NCBI GenBank assembly: GCA_001899765.1
Contig: MKWM01000011.1
Location: 201,782 to 265,781 of the forward strand
Direction: 5' to 3'
DNA from: Thiobacillus sp. 63-78
Lineage (GTDB): Bacteria; Pseudomonadota; Gammaproteobacteria; Burkholderiales; Thiobacillaceae
DNA: 64,000 nucleotides
In this document: one piece after another, positions 57,447-64,000 of the stretch
Position numbering within the stretch: the stretch's first letter is position 1
Layout: each line of letters starts with the position of its first letter
Notes under the pieces: model-generated
Told to the model about the DNA's origin: nothing
The model's database searches: none
Seen by the model: only the letters and a program-made list of their open reading frames with translations
Made by a program: the position numbers and the translations under genes

Positions 57447-58577
57447 TCACCCCAGCAGCTTTTCCAGCGCCTTCTGGTAGATCGCCGCCAGTTGCTCGAT
57501 GTTTTCCAGTGCGATGTGCTCGTTGAGCTTGTGGATACTCGTGTTGAGGGGGCCGAATTCGACGACTTCGCGGCAGATGTCGGCAATGAAACGGCCGTCC
57601 GAAGTGCCGCCGGAGGTCGATAGTCCCGGGGTGAGGCCGGTGACTTCGCGGATCGCCTCGCTCAATTTGTCGCACAGCGGTCCGCGCGGGGTGAGAAAGG
57701 GTTTGCCCGACAGATTCCAGTCAATGTCGTAATCGAGGCCGTGGCTGTGGAGAATCTCATTGACCGCGTCCATCAGGCCTTCCGCGGTACTGGCGGTGGA
57801 AAAACGGAAATTGAACCGGATCTCGACCACGCCGGGGATGACGTTGGTGGCGCCGGTTCCGGCGTGGATATTGGAGACCTGCCAGGTGGTGGGCGGGAAG
57901 TGGGTATTGCCCTCGTCCCACATGGTGTCGGCGAGTTCGGCGATGGCCGGCGCGGCCAGATGGATCGGGTTCTTCGCCAGATGCGGATAGGCGATATGGC
58001 CCTGCACGCCCTTGACGCGCAGCGTGCCCGACAGCGAACCGCGCCGACCGTTCTTGATGGTGTCGCCGAATTCGGCGGCGCTGGTGGGTTCGCCGACGAT
58101 GCAGTAGTCGAGTGTTTCGCCGCGCGCTTTCAGCGCCTCGACCACGCGTACCGTGCCGTCGGTGGCCGGCCCTTCCTCGTCGGACGTGAGCAGGAAGGCG
58201 ATCGAGCCGGGGTGGTCGGGATGCGCGGCGACGAAGCGTTCGGTGGCGGTGACGAACGCGGCGACCGACGTCTTCATGTCGGCGGCGCCGCGCGCATAGA
58301 GCTGACCGTCGCGAACAGTCGGCTCGAACGGGTCGGACAGCCATTGATCGAGCGGGCCGGTCGGCACCACGTCGGTATGGCCGGCGAAACAGATCAGCGG
58401 CGCAGTGCTGCCCTTGCGCGCCCACAGATTGTCGACGCCGTTGTGGTCGTGGCGCTCGACGCGGAAGCCGAGCGCTTGCAGGCGCGTGGCAATGAGGTCG
58501 TGGCAGCCCGCGTGATCCGGGGTCAGTGATTTGCGCTTGAGCAGTTCGACCGCAAGCTCGAAAGTTTCATTGGCCAT
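57447..58577 (-). CDS. dapE: Succinyl-diaminopimelate desuccinylase
   Basis: 376 residues, an M20 metallo-peptidase in lysine and peptidoglycan biosynthesis. The motifs are [32 protein letters not shown] and GEPTSA, which hold the two zinc ions, and a final [15 protein letters not shown]. It starts ATG 58577, seven bases after the upstream gene ends, so the two are co-transcribed. Confidence 0.96.
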   Translation of the reverse strand: MANETFELAVELLKRKSLTPDHAGCHDLIATRLQALGFRVERHDHNGVDNLWARKGSTAPLICFAGHTDVVPTGPLDQWLSDPFEPTVRDGQLYARGAADMKTSVAAFVTATERFVAAHPDHPGSIAFLLTSDEEGPATDGTVRVVEALKARGETLDYCIVGEPTSAAEFGDTIKNGRRGSLSGTLRVKGVQGHIAYPHLAKNPIHLAAPAIAELADTMWDEGNTHFPPTTWQVSNIHAGTGATNVIPGVVEIRFNFRFSTASTAEGLMDAVNEILHSHGLDYDIDWNLSGKPFLTPRGPLCDKLSEAIREVTGLTPGLSTSGGTSDGRFIADICREVVEFGPLNTSIHKLNEHIALENIEQLAAIYQKALEKLLG

Positions 58578-58583
58578 GCAGGC

Positions 58584-58931
58584 TCATTCTCCGAACAGGG
58601 CTTGATAGGATTCTTCGCTAAAGCCGAGATGATAGCTGTCATCCCGCTCAAGTACCGGGCGTTTGATCACGCTGGGCTGCGCCAGCATCAAGGTGATGGC
58701 GCTGGTTTCGTCGGTGACGGCGGCTTTTTCCGCATCGCTCAGTTTGCGCCAGGTGGTGCCGCGCGTATTGAGCAATGCCTGCCACCCGGTCTGCGCAACA
58801 ACCTTGCGCAGCCAGGCGGCCTCGACGCCCTGTTTCCTGAAGTCGTGAAAGGCGGCGTCATGCGCATGACCGGCAAGCCAGGCGCGTGCTTGCTTGACAG
58901 TGGAACAATTGGGAATGCCGTAGAGCTTCAT
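58584..58931 (-). CDS. ArsC/Spx-family protein (YffB-like)
   Basis: 115 residues. MKLYGIPNCSTVKQARAWL is the thioredoxin-fold ArsC-like start with its single Cys, and VIKRPVLERDD is the family Arg-Pro motif. The family is linked to glutathione-dependent thiol chemistry. The dapE neighbour is the same as in many proteobacteria. ATG 58931 is preferred to an upstream in-frame ATG at 59075. Confidence 0.9.
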   Translation of the reverse strand: MKLYGIPNCSTVKQARAWLAGHAHDAAFHDFRKQGVEAAWLRKVVAQTGWQALLNTRGTTWRKLSDAEKAAVTDETSAITLMLAQPSVIKRPVLERDDSYHLGFSEESYQALFGE

Positions 58932-58965
58932 GCTATTTCGGTCATCCGGGCGGGATCGAGCGCCC

Positions 58966-60807
58966 ATGGACGTAAAATCAGGAAAACAATCTTCGATTCT
59001 ACCCGACCTGATGCATCCCAACGTCCATTCCCATACTGCGCCGCCTCCGCCTGGCGATCCCAGCCTGCGTTCCATCGGCCGCCTGTTTCCCTACTTATGG
59101 GAATTCCGCGGCCGCGTCCTGCTGGCACTGACGCTGCTGGTCGGCGCCAAGCTGGCCTCGGTGGCGGTGCCGCTGGTGCTGAAGGAAATCATCGACGCGC
59201 TCGACCAGCCGCGCGCAGAACTGGTGCTGCCGCTCGCGCTCATTCTCGGCTACGGCCTGTTGCGCTTTGCCAGCACCACGTTTTCCGATCTGCGCGATGT
59301 GATCTTCGCCAAGGTCACCCAGCGTGCGGTACGGCGCATCAACATGGCCGTGTTGCAGCACCTGCATGCGCTGTCGCTGCGTTTTCATCTGGAAAGACAG
59401 ACCGGCGGCATTACCCGCGACATCGAGCGTGGCGCGCGGGCGGTATCGAGCCTGGTCGGTTTTCTGCTGTTTCGCATCGCGCCGACCATCCTGGAAATCC
59501 TGCTGGTCGCGGGCATCATGTTCGCCAAACTGGACTGGGTGTTCGGGGTGATTACGCTGATCACCCTGGCCGCCTATATCGGCTTCACGGTCACCATCAC
59601 CGAGTGGCGCACGCAGTTCGTGCGGCGCGCCAACACGCTCGATTCCGAAGCCTATGGCCGCGCCATCGACAGCCTGCTGAACTATGAAACGGTCAAATAT
59701 TTCGGCAACGAGAAATACGAAGCCGAACGCTACGACAGCAGCCTTGTCGAATGGGAGCGAATGGCGCTGAAATCCCAGCGCTCGCTGGGCATGCTGAACG
59801 CGGCGCAGGCACTGGTGATTGCCGTCGGCATCACCCTGATGGTACTGCGCGCCGCCGACGGCGTGGTCCACGGCACGCTGACACTGGGCGACCTGGTGAT
59901 GGTCAACGCCTTCCTGCTGCAGATGTTCCAGCCGCTGAATTTTCTCGGTGTGATGTACCGCCAGATCAAGGAGTCGATTACCGATGTCGAACGCATGTTT
60001 GCCTTGCTGAAGCGGCCGCGCGAGGTCGCAGACGCGGACAATGCACGCGCGCTCGAAGTGTCCGTTGGCACGGTCAAGTTCACCCACGTGTGCTTCGCCT
60101 ACAATCCCGACCGCCCGATCCTGAACGATGTCGACTTCACCATCCCGGCCGGCAAGACCGTGGCGGTGGTGGGTTCCAGCGGCGCCGGCAAGTCGACGCT
60201 GGCGCGCTTGTTGTTCCGCTTCTACGATGTCGGCGCCGGCAGCATCGACATCGACGGCCAGGACATCCGTCAGGTCACGCAGGACAGCCTGCGCGCCGCC
60301 ATCGGCGTGGTGCCGCAGGATACCGTACTGTTCAACGACACCATCTATTACAACATCGCCTACGGCCGTCCCGGCGCCAGCCGCGAGGAAGTGATCGAGG
60401 CTGCGCGTGCCGCACACATTCTCGGCTTCATCGAAAGCCTGCCCAAGGGCTGGGACACGGTAGTGGGTGAGCGCGGCCTCAAACTGTCGGGTGGCGAAAA
60501 ACAGCGGGTGGCCATTGCGCGCACCCTGCTGAAGAATCCCGTGATCCTGATACTGGACGAGGCCACCTCGGCGCTGGATACCCGGACCGAGAAGGCGATC
60601 CAGGCCGAATTGCAGGAAATCGCGCGCGACCGTACCACCCTCATCATCGCCCATCGCCTGTCGACCGTGGACGAGGCCGACGAGATCCTGGTGATGGAGG
60701 GGGGTCGTATAGTCGAGCGTGGCCGGCATCCCGAACTGCTGCTGAAGAATGGCGTATACGCCCACATGTGGGCATTGCAGCAGCAGGCCGAAGAGGAGGC
60801 CGTCTGA
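58966..60807 (+). CDS. ATM1-type ABC exporter (heavy metal/Fe-S related)
   Basis: 613 residues, a half-transporter with six membrane helices and one ATPase domain. Walker A is GSSGAGKST, Q-loop VPQDTVLFNDTIYYNIAYG, signature LSGGEKQR, Walker B ILILDEATSALD, H-loop IAHRLST. The NYETVKYFGNEKYE segment marks the ATM1/HMT1 group, which exports glutathione-linked sulfur or metal complexes. A later start at 59011 is also possible. It joins the MFS gene in a TGATG overlap. Confidence 0.93.
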   Translation: MDVKSGKQSSILPDLMHPNVHSHTAPPPPGDPSLRSIGRLFPYLWEFRGRVLLALTLLVGAKLASVAVPLVLKEIIDALDQPRAELVLPLALILGYGLLRFASTTFSDLRDVIFAKVTQRAVRRINMAVLQHLHALSLRFHLERQTGGITRDIERGARAVSSLVGFLLFRIAPTILEILLVAGIMFAKLDWVFGVITLITLAAYIGFTVTITEWRTQFVRRANTLDSEAYGRAIDSLLNYETVKYFGNEKYEAERYDSSLVEWERMALKSQRSLGMLNAAQALVIAVGITLMVLRAADGVVHGTLTLGDLVMVNAFLLQMFQPLNFLGVMYRQIKESITDVERMFALLKRPREVADADNARALEVSVGTVKFTHVCFAYNPDRPILNDVDFTIPAGKTVAVVGSSGAGKSTLARLLFRFYDVGAGSIDIDGQDIRQVTQDSLRAAIGVVPQDTVLFNDTIYYNIAYGRPGASREEVIEAARAAHILGFIESLPKGWDTVVGERGLKLSGGEKQRVAIARTLLKNPVILILDEATSALDTRTEKAIQAELQEIARDRTTLIIAHRLSTVDEADEILVMEGGRIVERGRHPELLLKNGVYAHMWALQQQAEEEAV

Positions 60808-62216
60808 TGGCCGCGCCTTCGACCCCGCCCCGGACAGGCCCTTCGACGGGGCTCAGGACAGGCCCTTCGACGGGGCTCAGGACAGGCCCTTCGACGGGGC
60901 TCAGGACAGGCCCTTCGACGGGGCTCAGGACAGGCTTGCTGCAGCCCGGCGTGCGCCGGCGCGAAGTCTGGGCGTGGGCGATGTACGACTTCGCCAATTC
61001 CGGCTATACGACGGTTGTCATCACGGCCGTCTTCAGCGCCTATTTCGTCGCGGTCGTGGCGGGCAATGCGCCGTGGGCGACGTTCGTCTGGACGCTGGCG
61101 CTGTCGGTCTCCTATGCGCTGGTCATGATGACGGCACCCGTAATCGGCGCCTATGCCGACGCCCATGCAAACAAGAAACAGCTGCTGTGGCTGACCACGC
61201 TGGGCTGCGTCGGGTTTACCGCACTACTTTATTTCGCGGCACCCGGTGCACTCGCACTGGCCATCGTGGGGCTGGTGCTCTCCAATTATTTCTTCGGCAC
61301 GGGCGAAAACCTGATCGCTGCATTTCTGACCGAACTCGCGCGGCCGCGGGCGCTGGGCCGGGTCTCGGGCTGGGGCTGGTCGCTCGGCTATGTCGGCGGA
61401 CTGGTGTCGTTGGGCGCGAGCCTGGCCTACATCAGCTGGGCGCAGGCACACGGCCAGGGTGCGGCGGATTTCGTTCCGGTATCGATGCTCATCACGGCCG
61501 GGCTTTTCCTGCTGGCGAGCTTGCCGACACTGTTCATGCTGCGCGAGCGCGCGCAGCCGCAAAGCGGGCGCGCCGCACACACCGCCTGGACCCAGGTGCG
61601 GCACACGCTGGGCCATCTCGCAGACCTGCCCGACCTGAGACGATTTCTTGTCTGCACCGTGCTTTACCAGGCGGGCATCCAGGCTGTCATCACGCTGGCG
61701 GCGATCTACGCCAACCAGGCATTTCATTTCAATACCCAGCAAACCATTCTGCTGGTCCTCGTGGTCAATATCACCGCAGCGCTCGGCGCTTTTGCCTTTG
61801 GCCATGTGCAGGACTGCGTCGGCCATGTTCGCCTGATTGCCTTCACGTTGCTTGGCTGGATCGTCATGGTGCTGCTGGCCTGGGCCGCACCCGACGAACG
61901 CATGTTCTGGGTGGCGGCCAATCTGGCCGGGCTGTGCATGGGCGCTTCGCAATCGGCGGGGCGGGCGCTGGTGGGCCTGCTGGCGCCGCCTGCGCAGGAA
62001 GCCGAGTTTTTCGGGCTGTGGGGGCTGGCGGTCAAGCTGGCGTCCATCATCGGCCCGCTGACCTACGGAGCGGCCAGCTGGATCACCCAGGGCGATCATC
62101 GCCAGTCGCTGCTCATCACCGGCAGCTATTTTGTTGCGGGATTATGGACGCTGCGCGGGGTCAAAGCGGCGCGCGGCCATCGCGCGGCACGACGGTTCAG
62201 GCGCATCGGCGCTTGA
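60807..62216 (+). CDS. MFS transporter, UMF1/Atg22-like, with repeat-encoded N-terminus
   Basis: 469 residues. After residue 45 come about twelve helices, starting with VWAWAMYDFANSGYTTVVITAVF, the UMF1/Atg22 opening. Residues 9-43 are four copies of TGPSTGLR, encoded by the tandem repeat. The substrate is unknown. ATG 60807 overlaps the exporter stop (TGATG), so the tail was inserted without breaking coupling. Confidence 0.88.
   Translation: MAAPSTPPRTGPSTGLRTGPSTGLRTGPSTGLRTGPSTGLRTGLLQPGVRRREVWAWAMYDFANSGYTTVVITAVFSAYFVAVVAGNAPWATFVWTLALSVSYALVMMTAPVIGAYADAHANKKQLLWLTTLGCVGFTALLYFAAPGALALAIVGLVLSNYFFGTGENLIAAFLTELARPRALGRVSGWGWSLGYVGGLVSLGASLAYISWAQAHGQGAADFVPVSMLITAGLFLLASLPTLFMLRERAQPQSGRAAHTAWTQVRHTLGHLADLPDLRRFLVCTVLYQAGIQAVITLAAIYANQAFHFNTQQTILLVLVVNITAALGAFAFGHVQDCVGHVRLIAFTLLGWIVMVLLAWAAPDERMFWVAANLAGLCMGASQSAGRALVGLLAPPAQEAEFFGLWGLAVKLASIIGPLTYGAASWITQGDHRQSLLITGSYFVAGLWTLRGVKAARGHRAARRFRRIGA
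60832..60935. repeat. 24-bp tandem repeat (four copies plus 8 bp)
   Basis: The unit GGACAGGCCCTTCGACGGGG plus CTCA is exactly repeated at 60832, 60856, 60880 and 60904, followed by GGACAGGC. Its length is a multiple of three, so changes in copy number keep the frame. The unit matches the dispersed repeat at 63835-63929 at 22 of 24 bases on the other strand. Confidence 0.95.
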
Positions 62217-62219
62217 AGC

Positions 62220-62648
62220 ATGGCGACTTTCACGATCAGCGAAACCGACTGGGCCCGCGATGCGGCGAATCTGGGCACGGTACGCCGTGCGGTGTTCATC
62301 GACGAGCAGGGCGTTCCGGACACGCTGGAATGGGACGAATACGATGCCGTCTCGACGCACTGGCTTGCCCTGGACGGGGATGGCTCGCCCATCGGTTGCG
62401 CCCGCCTGCTGCCCGACGGGCACCTCGGCCGCATGGCCGTGCTGCCGGCCTGGCGCGGACACGGGGTCGGGCGTGCCCTGCTGGATGCGGTGCTGCATGC
62501 CGCGCGCATGCGTGGAGATCGATTGCTCAGGCTCAGTGCTCAAACGCACGCCGCGGGGTTTTACGCGCGTGCAGGATTCATGGCCGACGGCCCCGCCTAT
62601 GAAGAAGCCGGTATTCCCCACGTGGCCATGCAGAAGACGCTGATCTGA
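62220..62648 (+). CDS. GNAT-family N-acetyltransferase
   Basis: 142 residues. RRAVFIDEQGVPDTLEWDEYDAVSTHWLAL and IGCARLLPDGHLGRMAVLPAWRGHGVGRALLDAV contain the acetyl-CoA-binding R-x-x-G-x-G/A loop, and FYARAGFMADGPAYEEAGIPHVAM the end. It resembles YjcF/ElaA-like GNAT proteins. The substrate is unknown. It begins 3 bases after the MFS gene. Confidence 0.92.
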   Translation: MATFTISETDWARDAANLGTVRRAVFIDEQGVPDTLEWDEYDAVSTHWLALDGDGSPIGCARLLPDGHLGRMAVLPAWRGHGVGRALLDAVLHAARMRGDRLLRLSAQTHAAGFYARAGFMADGPAYEEAGIPHVAMQKTLI

Positions 62649-62771
62649 ATGCCGTGCTTCGGGTCGATCAGCGGCGCTGAATCCGGGCTCGAGAATTTGC
62701 TGCTACAGTTCAGTTCGGTATGAAACCGGACAGGCGGTGCACCGCATGACCGCACACAAGGAAAGGCAGGA

Positions 62772-63794
62772 ATGGAAAATCGCCCCTCCCGAAGGGCAGG
62801 CCAGGGTGCTCTTGAGCCTGAAACATCAGGAACCCCGCTCAGGGCCGGCATCGTTGGAGCAGGCATGGCGGGCGCAAGCTGTGCGGGTGCGCTCGCTGCG
62901 GTGGGCTGGGAGGTTGAGGTGTTCGACAAGGCGCGTGCGGCCGGCGGCCGCCTGTCGACCCAGCGAACGGAACCGGGGTGGGCCACGCTGGGCACGCCCT
63001 TTATTTCGGCCAGGCGCGAACCTTTCCGCAGCCAGGTACGCGACTGGGTGCGCCAGGGCTGGGTGGTTCCCGTGCGGGGCAAGGTCTGGCAGGGACGCGC
63101 CACCGTCTCGTGGGGCGAGGCGCAACTGCAGAACCATTTCCGGCCCACCATCGAACCGTCGCAGCTGGTACGCCAGCTGCTGGGCGCTGCGCGTCTGCAT
63201 ACCGGATTACGGGTAGCCAGCCTGCAGCCACGCACGATCATTCTGGAAAATGGTGAGAGACGCGGCGATTATGACTGCGTGATCTGCGCGATTCCCACGC
63301 CGCAAGCCATTCCCATGCTCGATGCGCTGCCGCTGTTGCGCGAGCGCCTGGACGAGGTGCGCTACCGTCCGATCTGGTCGTTCCTGATGCGCTGGGAAGG
63401 CGGGCCTGCTGCGGACGTCATCAAATTCGATGATCATCTGCTGAACCTGGCAGTGCGCCAGCCGTTCGGCGGTCCCGGCCTGTGGGCGGTATACGGCAGC
63501 CACGAATTTACCGAAACCTATCTCGAAGCCTCCGCGATGGAAGCCAGCAACCGCGCAGCCTCGGCTTTGATGGGACTGCTGGGACTGGCGTGGCCGGTCG
63601 AGATCGAAGCTTCGCACCTGTGGCGCCATGCGCGTCCGCATACGACCGTGGGCGGTTTCTGGGTCAGCAGCAGGGAAAGCCGCGTTGCCCTGATCGGCGA
63701 TGGCATCGCGGGCGTCGGCGTGGAACGCGCATGGGAAAGCGGCACGCGTCTGGCCCAGGCCCTGGTTCAGGCCAGGGAAGAGCTTCTGATTTAG
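62772..63794 (+). CDS. FAD-dependent oxidoreductase (renalase/amine-oxidase-like)
   Basis: 340 residues. GIVGAGMAGASCAGALAAVGWEVEVFDKARAAGGRLSTQR is the FAD-binding Rossmann motif with the GG doublet, and VALIGDGIAGVGVERAWESG the C-terminal FAD motif. This resembles renalase-like flavoproteins. The substrate is unknown. The extra 24 N-terminal residues before the fold are not conserved. Confidence 0.85.
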   Translation: MENRPSRRAGQGALEPETSGTPLRAGIVGAGMAGASCAGALAAVGWEVEVFDKARAAGGRLSTQRTEPGWATLGTPFISARREPFRSQVRDWVRQGWVVPVRGKVWQGRATVSWGEAQLQNHFRPTIEPSQLVRQLLGAARLHTGLRVASLQPRTIILENGERRGDYDCVICAIPTPQAIPMLDALPLLRERLDEVRYRPIWSFLMRWEGGPAADVIKFDDHLLNLAVRQPFGGPGLWAVYGSHEFTETYLEASAMEASNRAASALMGLLGLAWPVEIEASHLWRHARPHTTVGGFWVSSRESRVALIGDGIAGVGVERAWESGTRLAQALVQAREELLI

Positions 63795-63834
63795 AGCGTC
63801 AACATACCCTCGGGAAGCACTGATTTATTCGTAG

Positions 63835-63929
63835 CCGTTCGGGCTGAGCCTGTCGAAGCCCTTGTATTTCCAGGGAGTGCCCTTCGACAAGCCTGTCCTG
63901 AGCAACGTCGAAGGGCTCAGGGCGAACGG
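63835..63929. repeat. Dispersed inverted repeat
   Basis: Outer arms CCGTTCGGGCTGAGCC (63835-63850) and GGCTCAGGGCGAACGG (63914-63929) match at 14 of 16 positions when inverted. Inside lie CCTGTCGAAGCCC and CCCTTCGACAAGCCTGTC. It is an intergenic element in the 145-bp gap, related to the tandem repeat at 60832-60935. Confidence 0.8.
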
Positions 63930-63939
63930 ATTTAATCAG

Positions 63940-64000
63940 ATGGTATGGACGCCTCCCCCCGGCAACGGGGCGCTGTTGGCAGTTGGGGGAGAGATGGATC
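63940..64000 (+). CDS. Possible leucyl/phenylalanyl-tRNA-protein transferase (start only)
   Basis: Twenty codons from ATG 63940 (MVWTPPPGNGALLAVGGEMD) run off the window. The PP...G-LLAVGG pattern resembles the N-terminal region of Aat, which would act with the ClpS/ClpA N-degron system at 23071. The piece is too short to be sure. Confidence 0.35.
   Translation, partial: MVWTPPPGNGALLAVGGEMD

Overview
This is GC-rich proteobacterial DNA, densely packed, with many ATGA, GTGA and TGATG start/stop overlaps. FlhDC, the order of the isc genes, sdhCDABE-gltA-sucAB, an orphan mlaF-type ATPase and tusA point to a betaproteobacterium. A Nitrosomonadales sulfur oxidiser related to Thiobacillus is my best guess, but no rRNA or other decisive marker is present.

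Layout. 1-2747: the end of the iron-sulfur assembly operon (hscB, hscA, fdx, iscX), closed by a bidirectional terminator shared with a convergent outer-membrane barrel gene. 3649-9157: a first flagellar block, truncated flhB-like, flhA, flhF, degenerate fleN-like, fliA. 9229-20042: central carbon metabolism (malic enzyme, sdhCDAB, sdhE, gltA, sucA, sucB) followed by an ABC ATPase. 20163-25632: a CheY-TPR regulator with a small histidine kinase, a conserved hypothetical gene, clpS and clpA. 25802-29028: a coiled-coil secreted protein, an EpsD-type foldase and a GDP-mannose pyrophosphorylase. 29310-40815: the main flagellar block, flhDC, a membrane methyltransferase, motAB, then flhB, flhA, flhF, fleN, fliA, motC, motD. 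40875-45783: lon followed by three different toxin-antitoxin modules. 45840-49781: tusA, a TetR regulator, scpA, scpB, rluB and a DksA-like protein. 49947-64000: a membrane channel-like protein, a Tat-exported FMN oxidase, transketolase, small conserved genes, ferredoxin reductase, prmB, dapE, an ArsC-like protein, an ATM1-type ABC exporter, an MFS transporter, an acetyltransferase, an FAD oxidoreductase and the start of a possible aat gene.

The most striking content is the pair of flagellar blocks with the same gene order (flhB-flhA-flhF-fleN-fliA), about 25 kb apart. The second is complete and has two stator pairs. The first has an FlhB without its NPTH autocleavage domain, ending inside a dispersed repeat, and a FleN without a P-loop lysine, yet all five frames are open and translationally coupled. 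This looks like a second, specialised or decaying secretion/flagellar module rather than a simple duplicate.

Other features of note are a 137-bp duplicate of the lon 3' end that brackets an AbrB/PIN toxin-antitoxin pair, an E2 subunit (SucB) without a peripheral subunit-binding domain, an orphan MlaF-like ATPase with Tyr in place of the H-loop His, and dispersed repeats that have entered coding frames three times (flhB-like 3' end, sdhE 5' end, MFS 5' end). All identities here are from reading motifs by eye; no database search was possible.
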